Source: Pedobacter metabolipauper
GTDB lineage: Bacteria > Bacteroidota > Bacteroidia > Sphingobacteriales > Sphingobacteriaceae
DNA length: 64,000 nucleotides
Assembly (NCBI RefSeq): GCF_004362715.1
Contig: NZ_SNYC01000005.1
Span: forward strand, 311,781 to 375,780
Reading direction: 5' to 3'
Position numbers and translations under genes: made by a program
Shown here: piece by piece, positions 53,781 to 63,604 of the stretch
Numbering within the stretch: position 1 is the stretch's first letter
Layout: the number at the start of each line of letters is the position of its first letter
The notes under the pieces: generated by a model
The model's input: the letters and a program-made list of their open reading frames with translations, nothing else
Databases searched by the model: none
Told to the model about the DNA's origin: nothing

Positions 53781-54470
53781 CTAATTATGAGACACCTGAC
53801 GTACTGAGATGTCATTGGTTGTAGAACCTGTGATATACACCGTATAAATTTTTCCAGCGGCAAATTGAGTCAGATCAAAGTTGCCCAGACTGTTACTTTG
53901 TCCCGCAGCATAAACTTGTAGTGACAACACTCCCGGATCAATGCTAACATAGTTACTTGCATTGTCCAAAGCCAGGTTAGAAACCAGGTTAGTAGTTGCA
54001 CCTGAACGAATGTCAATGTTTGCAGGAGCTGCATTGCTTAGGTGAATAAACCTGACTTTTGCTTTTCCACTTGCAGCAGCACTTAAATCATCAGGATAAA
54101 CTTTAACCCGAGCACTTTGTCCGTCGCCAGCTAAGAACACGGTATAATAACCACCTCTGTCCAGGCTAAAATTTCCAGCAGCATAAGCACTGCTTGATCC
54201 TTCATTTCTAAACTGAAGTTCCAGTCTGTTTCCAGAATTTGTTACAATATAGTCTGGGGAAGAACTGCCAAACGACAAACCGCCCTGAACAACTACATTT
54301 CCAGCCAGATAAAAACTTTGCGCAGATGAAGTTGAAGAAGCATTTACAATTTTAACATTAGCTGAACCTGTCTCATCAACATCGTCTTTTTTACAAGAAA
54401 ATAGTACTGTGGTTAACGCTAAAACCGCTGCACCTGTCAGCATTTTTTTAAATAAAGAATTATTTTTCAT
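53781..54470 (-). CDS. DUF4397 lipoprotein
   Basis: A 229-residue lipoprotein: MKNNSLFKKMLTGAAVLALTTVLFSCKKDD, lipobox FSC with acidic residues after it. Two beta-sandwich repeats of the DUF4397 type follow: ANVKIVNASSTSSAQSFYLAG near 37 and KVRFIHLSNAAPANIDIRSG near 138. Surface-exposed or periplasmic; function not established for this family. Confidence 0.85.
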   Translation of the reverse strand: MKNNSLFKKMLTGAAVLALTTVLFSCKKDDVDETGSANVKIVNASSTSSAQSFYLAGNVVVQGGLSFGSSSPDYIVTNSGNRLELQFRNEGSSSAYAAGNFSLDRGGYYTVFLAGDGQSARVKVYPDDLSAAASGKAKVRFIHLSNAAPANIDIRSGATTNLVSNLALDNASNYVSIDPGVLSLQVYAAGQSNSLGNFDLTQFAAGKIYTVYITGSTTNDISVRQVSHN

Positions 54471-54696
54471 AATGGGTATGTATTAATAGGTAATTGTTAT
54501 TAACAGAAATCCTGTTGTGATAACTGACAGGCAAAAACCAAACCCGAAATACATTTACCTTTCATGTACACAAACAAGTACGCTGCATAATTTATTGTAG
54601 ATCAGCAAATTATATAAGAATAAAAAATGTATTTTTAAGAGCTAATAAGAATAACCGCCTTTGTACTAAAAATGATACAACTCAACAATCGTGGTT

Positions 54697-55494
54697 TTAT
54701 TTCAACTCATTTTGCAGTTGAAACAGGTATTGCACAGCCTTTACCAACCTGCTCCCATACCAGGAGAACATTTCTCCATCAACCAGCATGATCTTAGCAT
54801 CAGGCAATACTTCCTGAATTTCTAGCATGTGTTTCTCATTAAAAGGGTAAGGCTCTGATGACAGAAAGATCAGCTCTGGCTTCAATATTTCCAGTTGTTC
54901 CAATTCAATTTCAGGATACCGGCTTTCTTTAACCACATTCTGCAGTCCGTTTAAACTTAAAATATGATTGATAAAGGTGTCTTTACCGGCCAGCATATAT
55001 GGATTTCTCCATATTAAATAGGCTACTTTCTGATTAATGTGGTTTTGAACGGCAAGCGTTTGCAGATCGGCAAAACCTGCACTGATCAAATGATTTAGAT
55101 AACTGGCCTCCGGCCCCCGGTCTACCAATTCTCCGATCTGCTGAATCGTTTGCTTCGCATCCTCCAATTCATAAATATCGCTCATCCACACCGGAAATTC
55201 AGTCATCAATAACTCGATCTGGCCTTTCTCATTTTCCTCCCGGTTGCCAATAATCAAGTCTGGCTTTAAGCTTCTAATCAATTCGATATTCAGCTTTTTT
55301 GTACCGCCAACTTTGGTTCGTGATGCAAACTTTTCAATGGGGTGAATGCAAAATTTGGTTAAACCGATGATCTCCTGATCCAGCCCAAGGTCAAACAATA
55401 GTTCCGTTTGTGAAGGAACGAGCGAAATGATCCGTTGAGGTGGATAGTTAATCGTTATGGTTCTATTGAGCTGATCGGTAAACGTACGCTGCAT
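54697..55494 (-). CDS. helical-backbone metal receptor (BtuF/FhuD-like) without signal peptide
   Basis: A 265-residue protein of the periplasmic-binding-like class III fold. It has RIISLVPSQTELLFDLGL near 21, KPDLIIGNREEN near 86 and LEILKPELIFLSSEP near 190, as in cobalamin- or siderophore-binding subunits. It begins MQRTFTDQLNRTITINYPP with no hydrophobic leader, and no ABC importer gene is adjacent. It may work in the cytoplasm or the start may be misplaced; no upstream in-frame leader is evident in the short gap I looked at. Ligand unknown. Confidence 0.8.
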   Translation of the reverse strand: MQRTFTDQLNRTITINYPPQRIISLVPSQTELLFDLGLDQEIIGLTKFCIHPIEKFASRTKVGGTKKLNIELIRSLKPDLIIGNREENEKGQIELLMTEFPVWMSDIYELEDAKQTIQQIGELVDRGPEASYLNHLISAGFADLQTLAVQNHINQKVAYLIWRNPYMLAGKDTFINHILSLNGLQNVVKESRYPEIELEQLEILKPELIFLSSEPYPFNEKHMLEIQEVLPDAKIMLVDGEMFSWYGSRLVKAVQYLFQLQNELK

Positions 55495-55542
55495 ATCATC
55501 TGATGATGTGCAAAGTTATCAAGTTTTAATTTACTTCGAAGG

Positions 55543-58011
55543 CTATTCGTATTTTAAGGCCCTTACAGGATTTGCCTTAACCGCACTTACGCTTTGAATA
55601 CTCACAGTGATTATTGTAAGTACGATGGTTGCTATGTTTACCAGTAAGAACGGCATAAATGGAATATCAATCCGATATACAAAATCTTTAAACCAATGGT
55701 TCATATAGATATAAGCGAATACATCTGCGAAGATATTGGCCGCAACGACTAACCTGACAAGATCAACATTCAGCAATTTTAGAATTGATATGGTTGATGC
55801 ACCCAATATTTTACGGATCGCAATTTCTTTAAGCCTTAATTTAGAGCTATAGGCAGCAAGTGTAAATAATCCCATAACAGATACGAGCAATGTAATCGTA
55901 CTAAAAGCAAACATCACGCTGGCCATACGTTCATAAACAGCATTCAATTTTGCAAACTTTTCATTGGCAAAGCTATACCTGGGCTCACCATCCGGCTCAA
56001 TTTCCTTCCAGACATTCTTGATGTTTGTTATAGTTTCAGCGATGTTACTTCCCCTAAGACGCAATAGGACCACCGATCTCCAATGCCATTTAAAATCTCC
56101 GGCAAGGTAAGCAGCAGGTTTAATTGCGCGGTCAAAACCCTCATTCTGAATATTTTTAACCACACCAACTACATTAACATGCTGTATTCTATCACCATCT
56201 TTAAGGTCAATAACCACATTTATCTCCTTTAAATTCATTGCTATAAATGCGGCCTCATTGAGAACTATGCTAGTTAGTGTATCTGTAGCCATTAGCTTTT
56301 CTGAAAAACCGCGCCCCATAACTATTTTAGCTTTTAACAAGTTCAGATAATTTATATCGTTATACTTTGTTATTAATTCGGATGTTTTTCCGTTATAAGT
56401 AAAATCATGCTTCCAATTACTTTCACCTACAAGTCCGTCAGTAGATCTGGAAATGTCCTCAACGCCGTCTATTCCCATTAAACGTTGTCTGATCGACGAA
56501 AACTCTGCCGGATTTAAACTTCTGTTTTTAAAATTCCGGATTCCCAGCGCCATAACCTGATTTGCTTCCATACCCAAATCTTTATTTTTCATATAATTGA
56601 GTTGGGCATTCATGATCAAAAAGCTAATCACCAGGGATCCGGCGATCGTAAACTGCAGAACCATTAAACTTTTACGCAGATTGACTGAACCGAAGCTCGT
56701 TGCGAAATTCCCTTTTAAAACTTTAGCAGGAGCAAAACGGGAAAGAAACAATGCCGGATAAAGACCCGACAAAAGAACGATCACAATTAGAAGACTTAAA
56801 CCCTGGCCAATAAGAAATGACAACTCCGTGCCATTGAATAAGATCAACTGAGTATCCAGAATGGAATTAATAGGCGGCAACATCAACTCTACAGTAATTA
56901 GGGCAATAAAAAATGCCAGTAAACACTGCATGCCTGTTTCAATAAGAAACTGAAGCGTTAAGTTGGTACGAAATGCACCAAGTACTTTCTTGATCCCTAC
57001 TTCTTTTGCCCTACTTCCCGCCTGGACGATTGCCAGGTTTGTGAAATTTACACACGAAATAATCAACAGAAAAGATGCCAGTGCGGTTAAGATATAAATA
57101 CTCTTTTGCTTAGGGTTCTGAGAAAAAAATGATTTCATGTTCAAATCCTCTACGGGTTCGATAACAATGCGCTGACTGGTAATTCCCTCTTTTTTCTTCA
57201 GAATGGCCATAGCCTCATTACTATTGACCCTATAGTTTGGATCATTAATGAGCATTGCCCTTTTTGCCTGATCTTGCAGGTACAATTGATTGATGCGGAC
57301 AATCGCTGATCTAACATCTGTTTTTTCATTAAACTGCAGCATAACATTGTAATTCCTATACCACAACTCGCTTCCATAAATATTAAAATCAATGGCAGAT
57401 ATAAAATCTATATTAAAATAAGAACGGTATTTTTTTTCGTCCCAAACTGCTTTTACCACCAATTGTTCATCTGAAAAATTAGCACCTCCCTTTTTTAGTA
57501 TCACTTGATTGATAGGGTCAGCATTACCAAACATTTCCCTGGCCTTACCCAAACTTATAGCTATCCCCCTCTTATCCTTAAAAACATCTGCGATGTCACC
57601 GTAAATCGCTTGCAAAGGATATGTTTTTAAAAACAGGCTGTCAATTGATGCTGCAGTAAAATTTTGTTCATATGACTGATGATTATAGAAGTAATTAACC
57701 TTAAAACCATCTGACCATAACCACATCGTTGCTGTATGCACTTCAGGAAATTGCTCACGGATCATCTTTACAAAAAAACCATCAGTCTTAGCCTCACTAT
57801 TGGCTGCTCCATTTTTTACCTGATGTAAACCAACCTGATAAGTATTCTTTAGAGAAGGATCCCACTTATCGTATCCCGTCTCAAAATTGATGTACAATAG
57901 AATGATCATAAAACCAGATAATCCTGCTGCCAAACCTAATATGTTTAAGCCGCTGTATAGCTTATGCTTCCAAAGATTCCGTAAAGCAATTTTTAAATTG
58001 AGTTTAAACAT
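55543..58011 (-). CDS. MacB/FtsX-type ABC transporter permease (paralogue 4)
   Basis: An 822-residue inner-membrane protein beginning MFKLNLKIALRNLWKHKLYS. The first membrane helix (about 20-42) is followed by a large periplasmic MacB_PCD domain, three helices (about 300-440, containing the FtsX motif AKEVGIKKVLGA), a second periplasmic domain, and three C-terminal helices with LKEIAIRKILGAS. It ends VRALKYE like its neighbours. Two FtsX halves in one chain are typical of Bacteroidota permeases. Last gene of the cluster, 23 bases after the next one. Confidence 0.9.
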   Translation of the reverse strand: MFKLNLKIALRNLWKHKLYSGLNILGLAAGLSGFMIILLYINFETGYDKWDPSLKNTYQVGLHQVKNGAANSEAKTDGFFVKMIREQFPEVHTATMWLWSDGFKVNYFYNHQSYEQNFTAASIDSLFLKTYPLQAIYGDIADVFKDKRGIAISLGKAREMFGNADPINQVILKKGGANFSDEQLVVKAVWDEKKYRSYFNIDFISAIDFNIYGSELWYRNYNVMLQFNEKTDVRSAIVRINQLYLQDQAKRAMLINDPNYRVNSNEAMAILKKKEGITSQRIVIEPVEDLNMKSFFSQNPKQKSIYILTALASFLLIISCVNFTNLAIVQAGSRAKEVGIKKVLGAFRTNLTLQFLIETGMQCLLAFFIALITVELMLPPINSILDTQLILFNGTELSFLIGQGLSLLIVIVLLSGLYPALFLSRFAPAKVLKGNFATSFGSVNLRKSLMVLQFTIAGSLVISFLIMNAQLNYMKNKDLGMEANQVMALGIRNFKNRSLNPAEFSSIRQRLMGIDGVEDISRSTDGLVGESNWKHDFTYNGKTSELITKYNDINYLNLLKAKIVMGRGFSEKLMATDTLTSIVLNEAAFIAMNLKEINVVIDLKDGDRIQHVNVVGVVKNIQNEGFDRAIKPAAYLAGDFKWHWRSVVLLRLRGSNIAETITNIKNVWKEIEPDGEPRYSFANEKFAKLNAVYERMASVMFAFSTITLLVSVMGLFTLAAYSSKLRLKEIAIRKILGASTISILKLLNVDLVRLVVAANIFADVFAYIYMNHWFKDFVYRIDIPFMPFLLVNIATIVLTIITVSIQSVSAVKANPVRALKYE

Positions 58012-58034
58012 ATGACGGGCAATTAAATCAGTGA

Positions 58035-60434
58035 CTATTCATATTTTAACGCTTCTACCGGCGACTTCTTAATCGCTTTTAGCGCTTGCAAGGACACGGT
58101 CAATATGGTTAGCAGCAAACATATACCCAATGCCAGCACAAATGGCAGGTATGATAATGAAATGCGGTAATAAAAGGTATCCAGCCAGTTTCGGATCAGC
58201 AGATAGGCAACCGGCCAGATGATCACATTTGCCACCAGTACTGTTTTTATGAAGCCGTTATTCATCAGCGTCAGCAGGTTATTTACTGAAGCACCCAATA
58301 TTTTACGTACCGCAATTTCTTTAGTGCGCTGCTGCAAGTCATAATACACCATACCAAACAATCCTACACAGGATAGGAAAATGGCAATACCTGCAAAATA
58401 CATAAACACAGAACCCATGCGCATTTCATTGGCGTACAATTGCTCCAGGTGTTGATCCAGAAATTTAAGGTCCGGTTGGATATCCGGGAAATGCTTTTTC
58501 CAAACCTCATTTACAATCGCTCTTGTGGCACTCATGTCAGTTGTATGGAGTTTAATGAACATATAACCGAAATCTGGATTGGTTGTTAAAGTCAAACTCA
58601 TCGGTGTTACTTTATTGTGCAGGGACATACCATTAAAATCTTTTACAACGCCAATAACCTTACCTTGCAGTCCGCCGTAACTGAGCATGGTATCAATCGG
58701 ATTTTTTAAGTTCAACTCTGCAACAGCTGCTTCATTTAAAATAATGGGACTCTGCTTCATAACACTCTTATATTCTTCATAAGGAACTTTATCCGCTGCT
58801 TCTGTATAATTAAATACATCGGTGCCATACTTTGCAGAAAAGGCCCTTCCTTTTACTACCTGCACATTTAACGTATTTATAAAATTAAGATCCACAGAGA
58901 TGAAGTCAAACTGATGCTGCTTTGCAGTATCCACATCATCCGTCCAGGACGAAGAGCCTCCATAATTAACACCCGGATTGAAATGAGAAAGACTTACATC
59001 TTTAATCGCCCTGTGCGTTAATAATTCTGACCTGAATGCATTAAATTTTTGACCATATTCATTTACAGATTCCGTAATCAACACCTGGTCTTTATCAAAA
59101 CCAAGGCTCTTATTACTGATATATTTAAGCTGACTGTAAACAATGAGCGTACAGATGATCAGCAACGCAGAACTTGAAAACTGAAAGGCCATTAATATTT
59201 TTCGGAAACCAAATTTTCCCGGCGTAGAATTACCATATCCCTTTAGGGTTTGTACAGGCATGAGCCTTGAAATGATCAGGGCCGGATAAAATCCGGCAAT
59301 AAAACCGGAAACCATAATGATGCCCAGGCTAATCAACACCGTTTTAGCGCTTAATATATCTTTAATGCTGATCGGAATACCAATCTGCAATCCAAGTAAA
59401 GGGATCATGTCATTGGTAATGATCATGACCATTAGAAAGGCGGCAATAAAGTATAGATAGCTTTCACTTAAAAACTGGAGCGTCAGCTGTTTGCGTGATG
59501 CACCCATTACCTTTTTGATCCCGATCTCCTTCCCTCTTTTTAAAGATGCCGCTACGGTAAGGTTTACAAAGTTTACAATAGCGATGATCAGGATAAAAAG
59601 CGCTACTGCAGAAAAAATATAGATGTAACGGATATCTCCATTCGGCTCCAGCTCACTGTCGGTATGAGAATGCAGGTGGATATCTGTTAATGGCATCAGC
59701 TTTAACGTAACTCCCTTAGGAAACTCGTATTTCTTATACAGAGGGGCTAATTTTTTACCAACTGATTCTGCTGATGTGTTTTCCTTAAGCAGAACGTATT
59801 GCGATACAGAGGTGTATCCTTTCCAGTTTAGTTTTCTACTAAAACTGCTTCGAATGATCACATCACCATGAAGATGGGCCGCCTTCGGCAGATCTTTGAT
59901 GATACCGACAATACGGAAAGGTGAATCTTCCCACTTTAACTGAAGTGTTTGTCCAATAGCAGATCCTTTGGGAAAAGCCTTTGCAGCAAAGCTTTCCGAT
60001 ACAACTGCCGTAAATGGTTCTTTTAATGCAACAGACGCATTACCTTTTATAAAAGTCGCAGTAAAAAGATCAAAAAAAGAAGTCTCGGTTCTAAGGATCT
60101 GTTCTTTATAAGTTTCTTCATTGACCTTCACCTGATCTTTATAGCCGCTTAACTGAATTCCATTTTCCAGCTCAGGAATTTCACTGATCATCATGTCGGT
60201 TAACCCGGAAGGCAGCTTTATATTTTCTTTTAAGTCGGCACCATTTACGGAATGTATCCGGTAAACACGCGCTGCATTTTTATTGTGCTTGTCGTACGAA
60301 AGTTCAAACATCAGGTAGACAACAAGTAATACGGCACTGGTTAAACCGGCAATCAGACCAATCATCTTGATGGCTGTAGTTACTTTATTTCTCCAGATAT
60401 TTCTAAACGCAATTAATAAGTTAATTTTAAACAT
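58035..60434 (-). CDS. MacB/FtsX-type ABC transporter permease (paralogue 3)
   Basis: 799 residues, same two-half architecture: start MFKINLLIAFRNIWRNK, first FtsX motif GKEIGIKKVMGASRKQ near 305, second RTKEIAVRKILGASVNN near 695, end VEALKYE. The periplasmic domain between is only distantly alike between paralogues. Export or mechanical coupling across the periplasm, as for MacB, is inferred from family; substrate unknown. Confidence 0.9.
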   Translation of the reverse strand: MFKINLLIAFRNIWRNKVTTAIKMIGLIAGLTSAVLLVVYLMFELSYDKHNKNAARVYRIHSVNGADLKENIKLPSGLTDMMISEIPELENGIQLSGYKDQVKVNEETYKEQILRTETSFFDLFTATFIKGNASVALKEPFTAVVSESFAAKAFPKGSAIGQTLQLKWEDSPFRIVGIIKDLPKAAHLHGDVIIRSSFSRKLNWKGYTSVSQYVLLKENTSAESVGKKLAPLYKKYEFPKGVTLKLMPLTDIHLHSHTDSELEPNGDIRYIYIFSAVALFILIIAIVNFVNLTVAASLKRGKEIGIKKVMGASRKQLTLQFLSESYLYFIAAFLMVMIITNDMIPLLGLQIGIPISIKDILSAKTVLISLGIIMVSGFIAGFYPALIISRLMPVQTLKGYGNSTPGKFGFRKILMAFQFSSSALLIICTLIVYSQLKYISNKSLGFDKDQVLITESVNEYGQKFNAFRSELLTHRAIKDVSLSHFNPGVNYGGSSSWTDDVDTAKQHQFDFISVDLNFINTLNVQVVKGRAFSAKYGTDVFNYTEAADKVPYEEYKSVMKQSPIILNEAAVAELNLKNPIDTMLSYGGLQGKVIGVVKDFNGMSLHNKVTPMSLTLTTNPDFGYMFIKLHTTDMSATRAIVNEVWKKHFPDIQPDLKFLDQHLEQLYANEMRMGSVFMYFAGIAIFLSCVGLFGMVYYDLQQRTKEIAVRKILGASVNNLLTLMNNGFIKTVLVANVIIWPVAYLLIRNWLDTFYYRISLSYLPFVLALGICLLLTILTVSLQALKAIKKSPVEALKYE

Positions 60435-60449
60435 GTCGCTTTTATAGAT

Positions 60450-62867
60450 CTATTCGTATTTTAGTGAGTCAACAGGGTTACTTATTGCAGCCTTTCTCGC
60501 CTGCAGCGTAATGGTGAATACGGCCACAACAACAGACAGAACAGTAGCCGCAAGGAAAGGCAGAAATGGCATATCTATCCGGTAGGCAAAACCTTCCAGC
60601 CACTTGCGGGTTAAAATATATGCAATGGGCCAGCTGGTTATATTTGCGAACAAAACCAGAATGAGGAAAGAGCGGTTCAGCATATTGATAATCTGAAAGT
60701 CTGATGCGCCCAGTATTTTACGGATCGCTATTTCTTTGGTCTTCCTTTTTGCCAGGAATGTAGCCAATGCAAACAGACCAAGAAGAGAAAGTATTACAGA
60801 TATGATGCTGAACAATACCACCATTTGCATCAGCCTGCGGCTTGATTCCAATTCTTTTTGAAAAGCATCTTCTACCGTAACATACTGCATTGGGAAATCT
60901 GGATACAGCCTTTTCCATTCAGCTTCTATCTTTTTTACGATGTCCTGGTAATTTGAGGTGTTAAACCGGATTAGCAGGTTATTTGTATTTGAGGTTCCCC
61001 CCAGATCATTGGCTTTATAAACTGTTGGAATAACCGTCTTATCAAATCCCTCATTGTGGTAATCTTTAATGATCCCAACGATCTGGAAGGTATACTTTTC
61101 CTTTTCACTGATGATATCATATTGCTTGCCAACCAAATTTTTACCCATCAAATTAGCGGCAGCCTGATTGAGCACAACGGTATTCACCGTATCCTGCCCA
61201 TATTCAGAGGAAAAGATCCTTCCACTTACCACCTGAACCCCCAAAGCAGAGAGAGCGTCCATACTAACCGTGACGGTATTTACATTGTAAACCTGGTTGT
61301 TGTAAGTAATTTCTTCTGGCACGTTAAACGTATTTCCCATCACCTGGGTGGTGGTAGCTACATACTGCACCCCAGGTATCTTTTTAATGCGGTTGGCAAA
61401 GTCATCCTCATAATTTGTCTGAATATTGATCAGTTTGCTCCGGTCAAAGCCAAGATCTTTATTGGCTACGTAACTGGTTTGAAGGTGCATCACCCCTATA
61501 GAAATCATAAAGGTAACTGCAATGATAAACTGGACTACAACCAATCCATTCCGTAATGCCAGTCCTTTAAAACCGCGTTCGTAATTGCCTTTTAACACAG
61601 ATACCGGGTTATAGTTAGAAAGAACCACCGCCGGATAGAGACCTGCCAGCAAAGTCACAACAACAAACACCCCGATTAACTGAAGCGCAATACCAATCAA
61701 CTGGTTGCTGTGCCAAAAGCTTAAGGTTACATCAAAATGTGCATTAAAGGAAGGCAAGCATAACTCTACGAGAACGATACTGATAAATAAGGCCAATAGA
61801 CTCTGAATGGCCGACTCAAAAAGAAACTGGTTAACCAGCTGTTTCCGGTATGATCCCAATACCTTCTTTACCCCTACTTCCTTGGCCCGCTGTACCGATT
61901 GGGCTGTGGCCAGGTTCACAAAGTTGATGACCGACACCAGTAATAAGAAGATGGAAAGCGCAATAACTGGCTTAATCTTTTGCAGCCAACCATTTACAAA
62001 GGGCGGATTGGCGTGGGTTTCCTGCAATGGAACCAGCTTTAATCCCGGAACTTTTCCATTTTTATAATAATCATCATAAGTGATTTTCCGCTGGGTAAAA
62101 GATGATTTTTTATAATCTACATAAATGCGCTGCAAGGTTTTATTCATCGCTGTGGTATCCAGAATATTTCCTGCCAGCCCATAAACAGAGCAGTAATTAG
62201 AGTTACTGATACTTTCTGGATCTTTATCCCTGTCGCCGGTATGCATGATCGCATTAATGTCTACACTTTCTGGTGTTGATGGTTCTTGTACCACGCCTGT
62301 TATTTTAAAGGATCTTCCTTTATCATTTCGCCACATGACCACCTTAACTTCTTTACCAACTACTTTATCTGTTCCAAAAAGCCGGACTGCCATTTTTTTC
62401 TTCAGAACCATGGTATTTGGCTCATTTAAAGCAGTTAGCTGATCTCCTTGTACAAACTGATATGGAAATACTTTGAAGAATGCAGAATCGGCATCCCTAA
62501 AATCTGTCACCATAATTGGGTCTGCGTTTGCTATTTTTACAGAAAAACCATTTCCCCAGATGCGGTCCACTTTTGTAACGTGCTTAAACTGGGGGATTTT
62601 TTCCCTGGTCAGCGCTCCTATTCTGGACTCCACAGCTTCTTGCCAGTATTGCTTATTGTCTGGCGTAAAAAAGTCATGTTTCTCCCTGATCTGGTAGATC
62701 TTACTCAATTCAGGGTCCCATTTATCGTAATCGCTTTCGTGGTTAATGAAAAGCAACAGCAAGATAAAAGCGGTCAGGCCAATAGCCAGACCGCCAATGT
62801 TAATGGCTGCATACACCTTGTTCTTGAACAGGTTTCTAAATGCAATTTTGAGATTGAGTTTAAACAT
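60450..62867 (-). CDS. MacB/FtsX-type ABC transporter permease (paralogue 2)
   Basis: 805 residues: start MFKLNLKIAFRNLFKNK, first FtsX motif AKEVGVKKVLGSYRKQ near 335, second KTKEIAIRKILGASDFQ near 715, end VDSLKYE. Lies 15 bases before paralogue 3 and 37 bases after the ATPase gene, all leftward, so the cluster is one transcription unit. Confidence 0.9.
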   Translation of the reverse strand: MFKLNLKIAFRNLFKNKVYAAINIGGLAIGLTAFILLLLFINHESDYDKWDPELSKIYQIREKHDFFTPDNKQYWQEAVESRIGALTREKIPQFKHVTKVDRIWGNGFSVKIANADPIMVTDFRDADSAFFKVFPYQFVQGDQLTALNEPNTMVLKKKMAVRLFGTDKVVGKEVKVVMWRNDKGRSFKITGVVQEPSTPESVDINAIMHTGDRDKDPESISNSNYCSVYGLAGNILDTTAMNKTLQRIYVDYKKSSFTQRKITYDDYYKNGKVPGLKLVPLQETHANPPFVNGWLQKIKPVIALSIFLLLVSVINFVNLATAQSVQRAKEVGVKKVLGSYRKQLVNQFLFESAIQSLLALFISIVLVELCLPSFNAHFDVTLSFWHSNQLIGIALQLIGVFVVVTLLAGLYPAVVLSNYNPVSVLKGNYERGFKGLALRNGLVVVQFIIAVTFMISIGVMHLQTSYVANKDLGFDRSKLINIQTNYEDDFANRIKKIPGVQYVATTTQVMGNTFNVPEEITYNNQVYNVNTVTVSMDALSALGVQVVSGRIFSSEYGQDTVNTVVLNQAAANLMGKNLVGKQYDIISEKEKYTFQIVGIIKDYHNEGFDKTVIPTVYKANDLGGTSNTNNLLIRFNTSNYQDIVKKIEAEWKRLYPDFPMQYVTVEDAFQKELESSRRLMQMVVLFSIISVILSLLGLFALATFLAKRKTKEIAIRKILGASDFQIINMLNRSFLILVLFANITSWPIAYILTRKWLEGFAYRIDMPFLPFLAATVLSVVVAVFTITLQARKAAISNPVDSLKYE

Positions 62868-62904
62868 GAGCTTAACGTGGTTTGGTGGTTTAGTTTCGTT
62901 TTTA

Positions 62905-63582
62905 TTAAAGCCTTACATCCTCCTTGATTACTCCATCCAGCAAGTGGAGGATCCGGCTTCCATATGCGGCATTTACTTCAGAATGGGTAACCTGGATAAT
63001 GGTTATCCCATCTTCTTTATTCAATTTTTTAAACAGTTCCATAATTTGCAGGGCCTGTGCAGACTGCAGGTTGCCTGTTGGCTCATCTGCAAGTATAATA
63101 GAAGGCTGTGCTGCCAATGCGCGTGCTATTCCAACAAGTTGCTGCTGTCCGCCGGATAACTGGCTTGGAAAAAGGTCTTTCTTCCCTACCATATTAAAAC
63201 GGTCTAACATATCCGCTACCCGGCTTTTACGCTCTGAGCCTCCTACTTTTTTATACAATAGCGGGGCTTCTATGTTCTCTGCCACGGTCATTTCATCAAT
63301 CAGGTGATAGGCCTGGAATACAAAGCCAATGTGGTTCCGGTATAGTTCAATCCGTTTCCGCTCACTCAGGGAGATCACATCTTCGTCCATAAACTTATAT
63401 TCACCATAAGTTGGTTCTTCCAGCATACCAATGATGTTAAGTAAAGTTGATTTACCTGCACCTGATGGCCCCATGATAGAGACAAATTCTCCCTGGTTGA
63501 TCACGGTACTTACGTGACGTAAAATGTAGCTTTTAACTCCTTTGCTGGCGTAATATTTTTCTATGTCTTTTAAGGCTATCAT
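62905..63582 (-). CDS. ABC transporter ATPase, MacB/LolD type
   Basis: Cytoplasmic ATPase of 225 residues serving the adjacent permeases. ATG at 63582 is chosen (MIALKDIEKYYASKG); a TTG one codon upstream is possible. Walker A GPSGAGKSTLLN near 39, Q-loop VFQAYHLIDEMTV, signature LSGGQQQLVGIARAL, Walker B IILADEPTGN, switch His QVTHS. The signature has Leu-Val-Gly where R-V-A/R is usual, and the D-loop reads NLQS where NLDS is usual. Confidence 0.93.
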   Translation of the reverse strand: MIALKDIEKYYASKGVKSYILRHVSTVINQGEFVSIMGPSGAGKSTLLNIIGMLEEPTYGEYKFMDEDVISLSERKRIELYRNHIGFVFQAYHLIDEMTVAENIEAPLLYKKVGGSERKSRVADMLDRFNMVGKKDLFPSQLSGGQQQLVGIARALAAQPSIILADEPTGNLQSAQALQIMELFKKLNKEDGITIIQVTHSEVNAAYGSRILHLLDGVIKEDVRL

Positions 63583-63604
63583 CAAATTATTTTTATCTTT
63601 TCTA

